Below are positions 10,905 through 22,915 of a stretch of 64,000 bases of DNA, piece by piece. The notes beneath the pieces are model-generated. The model was not told where the DNA came from. It saw nothing but the letters and a program-made list of their open reading frames with translations, and did no database searches. Location of the stretch: the NCBI RefSeq assembly GCF_032362555.1, contig NC_083517.1, forward strand, positions 3,864,001-3,928,000. Reading direction: 5' to 3'. Position 1 is the first letter of the stretch. Each line of letters opens with the position of its first letter. A program made the position numbers and the translations under genes. Source of the DNA: Amyelois transitella (Eukaryota; Arthropoda; Insecta; Lepidoptera; Pyralidae).

Positions 10905-13900
10905 ACGACATCCAAATTTAAAAGTCAAGAAATTTTGTACTAATGACAGATAATGTTATAATATCAATATTAAGTCGATCCTGCGCAAGAAAAAATTGGG
11001 TCGTACCAAACTTCAAATTCGTTTCGGAACTTTGCAAGTTCACATTTTTCCTAACAGACAGCTGGAAGCTCGTAAAGTATCTAGCAAGTTGAATTAGGTA
11101 TCTTAATTGGTAAAAAGTTAGATAAAAGAAAGATTAAGGCTAATATCATACGTATACGTGTGGAAGCTCATTATGTTCAGAAAAAAATAAATGTTAATTT
11201 ATTTGATTGGTATGTAAAGTTAAATGAGGAGATATTATAGGGAAGATATATAACTTCATTTCAGAAGGAGATCGTTATTTTGAAGTTCCTATAGGACTAG
11301 AAATTTAAAATCATGATTAATTAGAACAAAATGATAGTGTATGTAGATCTGTTGTAGAATCTCATAGCTCAGACTAACGAGAAGACAATTTATAAGAAAA
11401 TAAGTTTAATGATAAAGATGTAAAGCTATGGTATGGGTTATGCCTTTCATAATAATTCCTGTAAACGACCAACACACACAACGAAACCTATTTTTCTTTA
11501 CTGAATAGCAATATCATCATATTGACACATCAGCATAAAATACTATTTTAAGAGGATACTACATACAATAACAAGAATTTCAGAAACTATACAAGTTTTT
11601 GAAAGTATAAGTCATAATAAATATAGTCTCTTAAAAAATGTATATTTTAAGATGCTTAATTGCACCATATTACTATACCTATGAATAATCAAACCATAGT
11701 TAATTATGTTCCCGCTCAGTCAAATTTAACACAAACGATAATGAAACTATTAGCTCAGGCTATACGAGCCTGCCAGTGTAGTTCACACTAAATTGGTGAG
11801 AAATCCACAAAAACCGAAGTAGCAATTGTGAAATGCGATTTTATAATGAGTTGAGGTTATAGTATGGCCTAACCTATTACTAGGGTGTAAATATTTAAAA
11901 TATGTCTTCTATGGTGCAATGCAACCCTAATACCTTTCTTTTATATAGATAATTTGCACTGTTTCGGTATATGCTTCATAACAAATATTTAAGCACACTG
12001 TTGTACCTAAATTTAAGATCAAATCAACTTGCATAATTCACAAAAATCGAATGTAAATCTTTGAATCAAGATATATTGTCTAAGTCCGTACTATTATGAT
12101 AAAATAATTTAATTTCCTGTAACTAAAATAAAATACTATATTTATCGTACCTAGATCGGGAGTTCCAAATAATGAAATTATATTTTTTACAAACTTTCAT
12201 TATACAGTAAAATTAAACGTACGTATTATCGAACTTTGTTTTTATCTCTTTGATTTAATTCAAGTCAGTGCATTAATACCTGAAAAGCATTCGAAACCAC
12301 ACCTGCTTACAAAATGTTTTGAATTATAATAATTGTAAAAAAGTATGTACTTAATATTTAAATCTTATACTTACAACATGAATGCGAATAAGCACTTCAT
12401 ATGGAGTCTAGTCAAATTCAAATAAAATTTTGGTCAGTTCTTCGAAAATATTATATTGCAAATGCAGTCGTAAATTAAAGTTGTAAAATATTTATAAGTA
12501 CATATTTTTCAAATCTATCGTTATCATATTCAAAGATTTTATTGACAAATCAAAACTAGTGAATCTATTTTAATAAAACTAGAATAAGCTATAAGACTAG
12601 ATAAATTGATTATATAATAATGTGTAGAAATAAAGATCCTTGCACACAAATGACCTGATCAAATCAAACAAACTGATATTCTAAAACAATTGTGATGGAT
12701 TTTGTGTTAGATTTACCGTGTAAAATTTAGATGTATTGATAAATTAATGTTGAAGTATTGATAAAGCTAATAATGTAGTTACGGGATCCAGTACAGAAAG
12801 GGTGCTTACCATCAAAACTGCCTACCACCTATCTGTGAAATTCAATAAAGTCGACTAGAAAAATTATGCATTTTATAGTAATTTCCTGAATTAATTTTGA
12901 TAGCTTACGATCACAGGAAAAATATTTATGTTATGATGAGAAATTAAAAGCAAATGCAAATGAAAAACATGCGGAATGTGCATATCAGTTATCTATTGTT
13001 GATATAATATTTTTTCCTAGGTATTATTATTTACGATGAGAAATCCATGAACGAAATTTCAAACTCTGTTGTTTCTCCATGAAATCATATATTTGCAAAT
13101 AATTCATATAGGAAATGAATATAGCACCTAATGTATAATTAGGTTTACATTTTAATATTTAAAGATTTTATTTATTTGTTTGTAATGAGTAAACCCTGAA
13201 AATGCTAATTACATCAAGTTCTTAAATGGCATATTTTGAAAGTCTATAGAATATTTTTTTGTAATTTTTAAATTACATCGGCACTTAAAAACTTGGCTAA
13301 ATATTTATTGTCCACATTGCTCGTGTGGTTAATAAAATGTAGGTGGTTAGATACGGGGCGCAATAAATATAAAATATAATTAAGTATAATTTCATCATAT
13401 TCATTAAAATTACATAAAGATATTTAAAAATGTCTAGTTGCAATCAATCGTGATCTCAGAACTATTTTATTAATAAACATTCGTTATCAAAATAAAATTG
13501 CAGTTTCTTTAAACATGGGGAGATAAAATAAACTTCTCACATTAAATAGTAAAATATGGTTTATGTGAAAATAAAATCGCCCAAATTATTGAATAAGACG
13601 TTTTCTGTCTACAATCACAGTAATAATGCTGTATCTAAATTTATTCAGATTCTGTTGTCCTCTAATGAATCCTAATTATTCAAACTATCTATATATAGTA
13701 ATTCGAGAAAAAATATGATTATTTAAAATTTTAAATTGATCTCCTGTTGTTGTTTAATTTTTTTTAAAGATGTAGAATTTATTAGCAATGTTCAACACGT
13801 AAGTAGACTTCATGCACGTTAATATTTCTCAAGTCGTATTACTTTCAAGATGATTGTTTTAATAGAATGATGCTCAATCGGAAGTTAGGTCATTTTCACA

Positions 13901-14286
13901 CTGCTTGCTAGTCTTGCCTTACTGGAGTCTGGGCCGTAGTCGTGGCATTAGTTAATTTACGGAAACATCGTGTATCACAGTCATAAAAATAATGGGATGT
14001 ATTATACTAATTGTTAAGTAAATAAAATAATTACAATCAATATTTTACCGTCGTTTTATTTATATTTTGTAATTTCAGAAGTAGGCCTTCTATCGAATTA
14101 AGTAATTAATCTATCCTTTATGTCGTTCTTTGTACTCAAACTCCTAAATGCAAAACATATTTTAGACGCTTTTATGTTGCACTTTCACGATCAATTATGT
14201 TTCTAACCTAAATATATAATAGGTCCATCAAGAAAGACATTTACTGATATAAAATTTGCACTAATTTAACTAGATACCAAATTCAG
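10905..14286. other. convergent intergenic region / 3' flanks
   Basis: AT-rich sequence between the stop of the PDZ gene and the stop of the GMC gene, which face each other. AATAAA at 11186-11191 is one possible poly-A signal for the PDZ gene, and other variants follow. I see no open frame with coding character and no recognisable repeat. Confidence 0.55.
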
Positions 14287-14292
14287 TTTATT
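14287..14292 (-). terminator. poly-A signal overlapping the GMC stop codon
   Basis: The minus strand reads CTA TAA TAA ACT. The AATAAA hexamer shares two bases with the TAA stop at 14291-14293. If it is used, the 3'UTR would be only a few tens of bases. Confidence 0.4.
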
Positions 14293-16156
14293 ATAGTCGA
14301 CCCCAGTCTTGTTTAATCATATCTGCTCCTTTTTCGGCTATCATGTAAACTGGAGCATTTGTGTGACTTGAAACAACTTCTGGCATAATGCTTGCGTCTA
14401 TGACTCTCACCCTTTCTATGTTATGCAGTCGTAATCTAGCATCTACAACCGCAGTAGGATCATCTTTGGCACCCATTTTACAAGTTCCACTTTGGTGATA
14501 AATGGTAAAAGTAAACATCTGAGCTTGACATGCAAAATAAGCGTCACTCCCAAATGAGCCATACTTTAAACAGTATTTTATAGGCACATCGTACAATTTA
14601 GCTCCAATTTTTTTCATTGCTGGTTGTTTAGATATATCAATTGCCAATTTAATACCTTCTACTATCTTTTGCAAATCTTCTGGATATTCAAAATAATTAG
14701 GTATTAATAATGGGTGCACTTTTGGATCTCTGCTCTGTAACATAACTCGGCCTTTTGACTTCGGTCTCATTAACATGGGGAAGACCATAAAAGAATCAGT
14801 ACTTCCAAGCGGTCCATAAGTATCACCATAAATTTTTTCGTTAAATCCAAAATTGCGATGTATAAGTGGATCGAAATTCAAACCACCTCCAAGGAATAAC
14901 AGTTCCATGTCAGGCCACCCAGAAGCATTGAATTTGTCATCTAAATTCGTAAACACTAACGCTTCACATCCACCTGGAAGAGCCAGAGGTCCCTTGTGTG
15001 TTTTCATCCAATTGTAAACTAAATCTAAATGAAATAAGACATATTCTATACTTGAAGGATCCTTCTGCTTATTAACCACGAAGTGCAACCCACCAGCAGC
15101 TATATGATCCATTAAATTAAATCCAACAGGTAAATCTTTTACTACTGGAATTCTCACCGAATCAAGGTGACTCTTTGGTCCTATGCCTGAGAGCATTAGC
15201 AATTGTGGTGAGTTTATTGCTCCTGCAGATATTATTACTTCTTTCCTTGCCAGTATATTATATTTTTTACTCCTTTTTTCTAACTCAACGCCTATTACTT
15301 TAGTCTTCGTATCGTCAAATATAAGTTTTGTGACCATACTTTTTTTGGTTAAGTAAAGGTTTGGTCTTCCATTAATGGGATGTAAGTAAGCTCTGCTTGA
15401 ACTGTGTCTTGTTCCATTTTTCATTGATAACTGTAAATAAGACACACCTGATGGATTTCCTCCGTTATAGTCTTTGTATTCAAATCCTAATTCCTGAGCT
15501 GCTTTAACCCATGCTTTAGATTTTGCAGTGCGGTAAGGAGTATATTCTACATTAAGATAACCATCTTGGCCATGAGTCTTAGGGGTATTTAATTTGGGTA
15601 TATTGAAATTCTCAATTTTCTTAAAGTATGGGAGCACGTCTTCCCATCCCCAGCCTTCATTACCCATAGCTTCCCATGCATCGTAATCAAGCTTGGCGCC
15701 TCTCGTATATATCATATAGTTTAAGACACTTGAACCTCCAACAACTTTTCCTCTAGGCCAATTGCATTGTTTGTTTTGAAGTCCAGTACAATATTTATGT
15801 GAAGGCTTCGTTTTGTAGTTCCAATTTGCTGTCGTGAACTGAAGGTAATTAGCCATCATTGGTATGTCCATTATAAAATTTTCCTTATCTCCAGCTTCGA
15901 CGAGCAAAACTTTCCATTCGGATATTTCGCTGAGACGATTGGCTAAGACGCACCCAGCAGTGCCGGCGCCAACAACTATGAAGTCATATTCAGGGAGGAG
16001 GTCACTTACATCAGGAGGTTCATCTCCGAGCTCACTAGTTCCTTCTTGGACAAAATCCATAAAAGCCGTGATCGGGTCGAGCGTTTGTGTTTGTGGCGAA
16101 AGTAGAACAGCAAACAACACAGATATCAGGGGTGAAGATTTTCTTTGATGGCACAT
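14291..16156 (-). CDS. GMC-family FAD oxidoreductase, glucose dehydrogenase-like, secreted
   Basis: One uninterrupted frame of 621 aa. GMC enzymes use FAD to oxidise an alcohol group of sugars, sterols or other substrates; the substrate here cannot be told from sequence. Seen in order (numbered from the chosen Met): a hydrophobic N-terminus SPLISVLFAVLLS suited to a signal peptide; the FAD-binding GAGTAG at 63-68 with VEAG following; GGSSVLN near 140; the second GMC signature GAINSPQLLMLSGIGP at 311-326; the catalytic-region His554 in YHQSGTCKMG; and Asn600 in HTNAP. Length and motifs fit a complete insect enzyme. The frame extends 14 codons upstream to an ATG at 16198, but 'ctttcttttcag' directly precedes the ATG at 16156. 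I therefore read that as a 3' splice site and place the start at 16156, with a 5'UTR exon farther upstream. Confidence 0.88.
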   Translation of the reverse strand: MCHQRKSSPLISVLFAVLLSPQTQTLDPITAFMDFVQEGTSELGDEPPDVSDLLPEYDFIVVGAGTAGCVLANRLSEISEWKVLLVEAGDKENFIMDIPMMANYLQFTTANWNYKTKPSHKYCTGLQNKQCNWPRGKVVGGSSVLNYMIYTRGAKLDYDAWEAMGNEGWGWEDVLPYFKKIENFNIPKLNTPKTHGQDGYLNVEYTPYRTAKSKAWVKAAQELGFEYKDYNGGNPSGVSYLQLSMKNGTRHSSSRAYLHPINGRPNLYLTKKSMVTKLIFDDTKTKVIGVELEKRSKKYNILARKEVIISAGAINSPQLLMLSGIGPKSHLDSVRIPVVKDLPVGFNLMDHIAAGGLHFVVNKQKDPSSIEYVLFHLDLVYNWMKTHKGPLALPGGCEALVFTNLDDKFNASGWPDMELLFLGGGLNFDPLIHRNFGFNEKIYGDTYGPLGSTDSFMVFPMLMRPKSKGRVMLQSRDPKVHPLLIPNYFEYPEDLQKIVEGIKLAIDISKQPAMKKIGAKLYDVPIKYCLKYGSFGSDAYFACQAQMFTFTIYHQSGTCKMGAKDDPTAVVDARLRLHNIERVRVIDASIMPEVVSSHTNAPVYMIAEKGADMIKQDWGRL

Positions 16157-17089
16157 CTGAAAAGAAAGCTTTAAATCAACAACTTCAATTTGTCGCAAAA
16201 ATAAAAAAGGTGTCTTTGATATGCTGTATTCTGTATATTTCTGTATTGTATATATCGTATTCTAGGTGCTCAAATTAAGTTTAATTTGTAGATCAATGAA
16301 TTGATGTTAAGTGAAGTGATATTAAATTATTTGCTACTTGGGGTTTCATAAATGTTTTTGTTTGTATAAAACATTGGGAATTATGTTATTTTTTCTTAGT
16401 TTTTAATAGATTGAAGCTGTAGTAAGAAAAACATGAAACATTTAAGTCTTTATTTATTTTTACTTTAACTTATTTATATACATATTACACTTACATTTAG
16501 AGATTAGATACCCCTAGCTGGATTATTTTGAATCGCTCACGAAACTGTTTTAATAGTAAATGAGTAACAATTAGAAAAATGAATAATAAATTGAATAAAT
16601 GCAATACTTATGTCAAATTGAGCGCGTAAGCATTATTGTAATTAATTATCATTGAATTGAAAAAGGCGTTACAAAATCATGATTTACAGATGTCTAGGTG
16701 TATTCTGTACCAACCTACAGTAATTTGAACGGTGACCATTTTAAATTTAAAAGCCAAGTAAGTGGGTTCCGTACCATGAATTCTTTGGAACAACTAGGAA
16801 CACTCGCCAGAATAGAAGAATAAAAAAAAAATAATCAAAATCCATATAGTAGGTAGATTTTTAAAAATAAAATTATATATACTTACAACAAATATTTCAA
16901 ATTTATTTTTTGGTGACCTTCACGGCACAAAATGACACAACCATAGGACGTAGTTCAAGTATTACTATACAATACATTGTCGAAGATGCATCTAGTTTTA
17001 TTCATCAAAAATAACCTCGGCATTTGCCCCGACTTTGTATGTAAGTAAGCAACCTCTAAGACCAAATTTCACAAAGTAGGGATATTGGT

Positions 17090-17365
17090 GCCGTGTGGTT
17101 CCCGGCACTAATAGAAAAATAATAGGACCACTCCATCTCTCTCCCATGGATGTCGTAAAAGGCGACTAAGGGGTAGGCTTATAAACTTGGGATTCTTCTT
17201 TTAGGTAATGGGCTAGCACCCTGTCACTATTTGAATCTCAGAATTGAGATTCAAAAAGAATCTTAAAGCCAAATAGTCGAACGTGGCCTATCAGTCTTTA
17301 CAAGACTGTTGGCTCTGTCTACCCCGCAAGGGATATAGACATGATTATATGTATGTATGTAGGTA
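17090..17365 (+). repeat. SINE-A copy
   Basis: Nearly full length: starts 'gtgccgtgtggttcccggca', carries 'cccatggatgtcgtaaaagg', 'gggctagcaccctgtcac' and 'ggctctgtctaccccgcaag', and ends in 'tatgtatgtatgta'. Confidence 0.85.
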
Positions 17366-17699
17366 TATTGGTATGTTTTTTTTTCAATTGTCTATAAAAT
17401 ATATATACAATTCTAAGGTTCCGCAGCCAAATAGCAAAAATCCAAATAGTTTCGTTTCATCAGGACCGTATGTCATAGCCATTTTTTTCGGGGGAATGTG
17501 TCTGTATTATCAGTTTCAAATTTGGAAGTTATTACAATGAACCGCAACATAATTGAACAGTTTGATTTTAAAAATAAAATTAGTATATCAGTACCACTCC
17601 ATACACGTACTCCTTTCATCATTACGGAAGAAAAAACACAAACATAAAATCACGCCTTTTTCCCAGAGAGTATTTAAGAGCGTCGGTAGTCGAATCAGT

Positions 17700-17772
17700 A
17701 AGGTACATACATACAATCACGTCAATATCCCTTTCGGGGTAGACAGAGCCAACAGTCTTGTAAAGACTGATA
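17700..17772 (-). repeat. SINE-A fragment (tail end)
   Basis: It has 'tacatacatacaatcacgtc' followed by 'ggggtagacagagccaacag' and stops at 'actgatagg'. A SINE-B copy follows directly. Confidence 0.7.
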
Positions 17773-18045
17773 GGTAAGGTGCCCACGAAAAATGCGTAAT
17801 ACGCAGAAAGATTCAAATCTCACCTCAGCCATGAACCTGTTTTCGAAGGTTATGTACTTATATTAGTTTGAATACTAACTAACCGATGCTCCTTACGGTG
17901 ACAGAATATAGTTTGGAAACCTGCACATTCAGGCAACTGGATGTGTAACCATGATCGACCCAATACGTTTAAGGTTTGAATGGTATGAAAGGCAAACTAT
18001 GTGAGTGATGAGGATGCAACCGAGACTAAAGCCAGGAGGAAGAAA
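17765..18045 (+). repeat. SINE-B copy
   Basis: Degraded tRNA-like head, then 'gaaacctgcacattcaggca', 'tggatgtgtaacc' and the 3' part 'gaggatgcaaccgagac'/'taaagccaggaggaagaa'. Confidence 0.65.
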
Positions 18046-18184
18046 TTTCAATCGGTAACAAGTAGGGTAGTAAAAGGTTCGTGTAAGTTTATAGAATATA
18101 GTATGGCTTGATGAAATTTATAACATTTGAAAAAATTTTGATAAAAATGGAATGTTTCGGAACCTTTTGTGCGTGAGTCCAACT

Positions 18185-18412
18185 CGCATACATACAAATT
18201 GTCATGTCTATATCCTTTGCAGGAAAGACCGATTCAACAGCCTTCAAAAGACTGATTCAGCTTTTTGGCTTTCTAAAAGAAGAATCACAGTTTATAATAA
18301 GTACTATCTTTTAGTCGCCTTATACAACATGGAAAACCATGGAAAAGAGAATGGTGGTAAGGTAAAAAGTTGTTCTATTCTCTTTTTTATTGGTGCCGGG
18401 AACCACACGGCT
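18185..18412 (-). repeat. SINE-A copy, diverged
   Basis: It starts with the tail 'catacatacaaattgtcatg' and ends in 'ggtgccgggaaccacacggc'. The middle has several internal losses. Confidence 0.7.
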
Positions 18413-18964
18413 GCAATTGGCTGCAATTGTTCAACTTGTCAATCAAATATGTAAATCAAGTCAAGACGTCACATACTTATCATCTTAATTTTATTTTGAG
18501 ACAAAGTATTCACAAATTTAACACTTTCAGGCTGCGCCTTTTGTATACCACCTGCCTATTGTCATTTGAGTTTTATATGAAATAAAAAATCTGTGTTAGT
18601 GATTAGCTTCCAAGATGGGTCGTTGCGCCGCAGTAAACCCGATGCTCACAAGCTAACACAACCGATCATATTACCCGGGTTGTATCATGAAACGCAACAT
18701 GCTGATTGCACATGCAATAACTGACGTGCACCCGATGAGCGTGACGTTTAACTGTGCATCATCGTCATCGGCCATCCGCAACCGTCTATATTTGACGTGA
18801 GAAAAAAATATAAAAGTAAACGACAAACATTGAGAATTATGTAAATGTCTTCCTCGTGAATGATACTCGTAATGCTGAATTTGAAAGCGAAGAAAACATA
18901 CTGTCTACGAGCTGCTTCTCTTAACGTGCAGATTGTAAAAATCAAAGGAAAGGCTAATTAACAT

Positions 18965-19240
18965 GAGATTCGTTTTCAGTGGTTAAAATGCGTGATGCGC
19001 AGAAAGGCACTGGTACGAATCCCGCCTCGGCTATATACCCATGACTACTTTCGAAAGTTATAGGATTATATATAGGCTATACATAAACTGAATGTGTAGC
19101 CATGATCGGGCCATGATATACGGGTTAGGTCTGCCTGCAAAGGCTGCGAAGATCTTCGTGTAAAAACCTGACTCACCCAGTCCAGGATCATCGTCGTAAA
19201 GGGGCACCCCGTGCTCATCTCGGCAGGAGGAAGATTCGAC
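18965..19240 (+). repeat. SINE-B copy
   Basis: It contains the head 'ggcactggtacgaatcccgc' (B-box-like), then 'gtgtaaaaacctgactcacc', 'cagtccaggatcatcg' and 'ggaggaagat'. Confidence 0.65.
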
Positions 19241-19739
19241 CTAACTTAATGTACAAATCATGCCGTTCCAATGGCACTCTATAAACCATCTTCTCTCTTT
19301 AGGTCTTCTTAAAATGGATAATAGAGCGCATCGCCATCGTAAGATTGTAATTAAAACATAAAAGAAAGTTAAATTCACTGTAAAATTAATTATCAAAAAC
19401 AGTGTTGTAAATTAAAATATTTCAAACAAAGTATTAAGAAAGTAACTTTTCACTACTTTCTGTTGTAACAGTTACATTTAAATGAAGTCTTGGGGCATAT
19501 GGCCGGTCACGGTCACCGCCGTCGGGCTCCGTTGGGCACGGACGCTATTGAGGGTTAGGACCTAATAGTACTACATTCATTTACTCCGCTTCGTAAAATT
19601 TAGATTAGATCCTTTACCGAGAAGTCCCCTGAATACTGTACACGACGCGACGGTTTAATTGATAATGCGATACCATGCAATGCGATGTTTTTGCGTTGAG
19701 GGAAGACATCGTGAAGTAACCAGCACATTTTCAGGCGCC

Positions 19740-19890
19740 AGTTGCCTGCATCAATTTAGGTAAGGTTTCCCAGCTAAAATTGCGTAGATCGGACGAAAGT
19801 CGCCTAGTATAAAAACCTAACTAACGATCCAAGTTAGTAAAAGGCGTACCCCGCAGACTCCTTCTCAAAGAACATTAAGCAAATTTACGG
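19740..19890 (+). repeat. SINE-B fragment, degraded
   Basis: Weak match to the body: 'gtttcccagctaaaattgcg', 'agtataaaaacctaactaac', 'aaaaggcgtaccccg' and 'ctccttctcaaagaac'. Confidence 0.4.
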
Positions 19891-20482
19891 AAGAGGCAGT
19901 AGGTGGGATTATTTTATTGTTTCTTTTTTCTATAGTCACGGAAATGTCTAAGAATATAACTATCACACAAGGCATGACCCCGAATCGTAACAGCTAAAGG
20001 TGCAACTGGAAATAGGTGAAGATGATGAGCTAATGCTGTAATTTCCCTACTTCGAAAGAAATATGTATAATACATAATTTAAGAATATTTTTTTGAGAAC
20101 TTGACCAAAGCAAGGAGTCTTAAACACGAGCATATTCATGCAGAAAAGGAGCCTGCCCTTAGCAAATACATGACAAAGCAAGTTGATTGAGGGGGGGTTG
20201 GCCGTTTGGCGAGTCAGTACTGTTCCTAGCGGTATAGTAACATTTATCACAACAACATATTAAAGTTCTAATCGTCAACCTTTTGGTGTAACTGTAAGTT
20301 CTAATGTTACTTACAGTTTAATTTCTAAACAATAGTCTTAGCCAAGGCTTCAACAAGAATTTTGAGGTTATGATTTTTCAATTATAGATCATTTAATTAT
20401 ATACCTATTCACTATGTATCGTAACTATGGTAGCAAATTTTGTGGACTGAAATGTGAAACATGCCATATATATTCGTTTTTA

Positions 20483-20544
20483 TTTCAAGCAGTATTTTAT
20501 GAGTAACGCATACATAAACGTTACTCACAAAATACCGCTTGAAA
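20483..20544 (-). repeat. 26-bp perfect-length hairpin
   Basis: Arms 20483-20508 and 20519-20544 are inverted copies with two differences and a 10-nt loop. On a minus-strand transcript both differences become G-U pairs, so all 26 positions would pair. It could be a small MITE remnant or a folded RNA; no flanking target duplication is clear. Confidence 0.5.
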
Positions 20545-20882
20545 CATATACAAAAAGTTAAAAAATTAATATAATAATTCCTTAACTCCTAAAAGTTTGT
20601 ATTTGCATTGCGTGAAGATCATTACACCTGAGTCTGTAACCCACACGATTTTTACACAAGGTCTTTTACCTTATTTCTCTATGGCTCGATGAGCCTACAG
20701 CGGATGCATGATAAAATAAATCTGTGATGTGATATGTGACACAGATATATTTTTTTTGCTAGTGCGGGCAATGCGGTCTCTTCTCTTCCATACACAGGTC
20801 TTACAGATATTCCCTGGTCTTAAAGAAGAGGTGAAGGAAGTATAGGCACTTCCCATATAATGACAGTTCACAATTAACAGTT

Positions 20883-21116
20883 CATATACATACATACATA
20901 TAATCACGTCTAATCCCTTGCTTGAAAAGACTGATAGGGTACGTTCAGCTGTTTGGCTTTTGAATTGAGATTCAAATAGTGACAGGTTGCTAGCCCATCG
21001 CCTAAAAGAAGAATGCCAAGTTTATAAGCCTATCCCTTATTTGCCTTTTACGACATCCATGGGAACGAGATGGAGTGGTCCTATTCTTTTTTTTATTGGT
21101 GCCGGGAACCACACTG
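20883..21116 (-). repeat. SINE-A copy
   Basis: It starts 'tacatacatacatataatca', passes 'gaattgagattcaaatagtg' and 'acgacatccatgggaacgag', and ends 'tgccgggaaccacac'. Confidence 0.8.
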
Positions 21117-21837
21117 CACAGAACACGAAACAGTTCACAAAGTTAAAAAATAACTCGTGACCAAAGTGTATAGGCAAAGATGAATGTAACATTAAACAAG
21201 AGTGAGCTGGAGCCTGGGGTGTAAATTTTTTATGTAATAAGTATTTTAATTAATATTCCATAAGATGAACATAATTGTATATACATATAATGTAGGTAAC
21301 TGATTTGTGTGAATTGTCCGTAAAACTATTATAATGGGTTATCACAGGAAATTATTACTCCATTTTCTATAGTTTAATAAAGAGCTACGGATATGACATA
21401 CCATAGGGCTAATGGCGTACCTAACTAGAAACACATCTGTTTATACACTCCTAATAAATACCTTCTAAGAAACATTCACCTTAGTAATTTAATACTTTTT
21501 ATTTAGTACTTATAGGGTTTCCCTCCCATAATTACAACTTCCACTACCGGAACTGACTAATGCTTTTCACACTGCCTGCACATTGACATATGGGGGTGTA
21601 TGATGTACTCGACGCAACACTATGGATGCCACAGAGTAAAATCCAGTGTAGACTCGCCTGCGGCCGCAACCGCACCTGTCGTTCAACGTTCTAGACACGC
21701 CGGAAAGAGGAAGTGCAGTGACTGTTCAAAGTTCGATTTTGAACAAATTTAGAACGTTTTGTTTTTTTTACTATTAAACAGTTTTGTTCCGTTCGAGAAT
21801 TGTTTATTGTAAGTGCATAACCTTTTTCTTATCTTAC

Positions 21838-22090
21838 TAGCTGTCCCGGCAAATGTTGTTTTGCCATATAATTTTTTTTTTTAAGTTATTTCTAGTTTAA
21901 AATAAATGTTAAGGGTGGACAACCCCTTACACGAAGGGGTATGAAAAATAGATGTTGGCCGATTCTCTGATCTACTCAAGCTCACAAAATTTCATGAGAA
22001 TCAGTCAAGCCGCGTTATGGCACTTAAAAATTCTTACTTATCCAGCATATTTTTTAAAGAAATATGCGGGGATTATGGTAAGTGAAAAGG
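21838..22090 (+). repeat. possible retroelement tail
   Basis: 'ctagctgtcccggcaaatgt' followed by 'ggggtatgaaaaatagatg' and 'aaaatttcatgagaatcagt' resembles tails of common lepidopteran retroelements. The call rests on recall only. Confidence 0.35.
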
Positions 22091-22761
22091 TTTAGTCTGC
22101 CTATACCTCCCGGAAAGAAGTGATTTATATATGTTCGTATGAGTAAAGAATTAAAAAAACTAGGTATCTAAATAGCAGTTTCTCAAATCCAATCAAAACA
22201 ATCTTATTAAGGTTATTGACTTTTCATAATTTTTCTTTCTAAAAATTAGTAGGGTACGTAGCAATTTACGCGAGCTAATTTAAAGCGTAACATTTCTCTG
22301 CTTACATTTTTAAATTTTCACTTAAGTTGATTTCAATATCCACACAAATTATCTAAGGGCCGAAGATAATTCAGAAATTCACGGTTTTTTTGAATCAAGA
22401 CGAAAAATCTGATGTCGAGATCTATTTACTAGGCTACGTCTAAAGAAATATTTCATATAAAATCATTCTTATTTAGAGAGCACTAAGGTTCAAATAGAGC
22501 ATTGGACGTTATTTTTAGATACGTACAAATTACAGAGTTAAGTAGACCGGCACAGATTGCAATTTATAGGTCAAATTTTACTTTTTTGATGCACAAAATT
22601 ATATCGCCAAAGAAAGTTCATTGAATTTTCTGTAATAAATAATGGGACTCGTGCTATTTTTTGCAGAATTTCATCAAGCCGTAATGGCAGATCATCATTT
22701 AAGCAATGATTTTTTTATTTATAAGTTTTTCCGCAACAAGTAAAAATACATATTATCATCA

Positions 22762-22915
22762 TCTATATCCCTTGCGGGGTAGACAGAGCCAAAGTCTTGA
22801 AAAGACTGAAAAGCCACGTTCAGCTATCTTGATTAATAAAGGAATTGAGATTCAAATAGTGATAGGTTGCAAACCTATCGATTACAAGGAAAACCTAAGT
22901 TAATTAGTCTATCTA
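22762..22915 (-). repeat. SINE-A fragment
   Basis: 'atctatatcccttgcggggt' through 'gaattgagattcaaatagtg' and 'ataggttgcaaacc', then it decays. Confidence 0.7.

Noticed and set aside
16157..16198. Fourteen extra N-terminal codons of the GMC protein
   Set aside because: A good 3' splice site lies directly before the internal Met, and the extension would bury the signal peptide.
15864..16278. Plus-strand frames over the GMC 5' end
   Set aside because: Shadows of the GMC coding sequence on the other strand.
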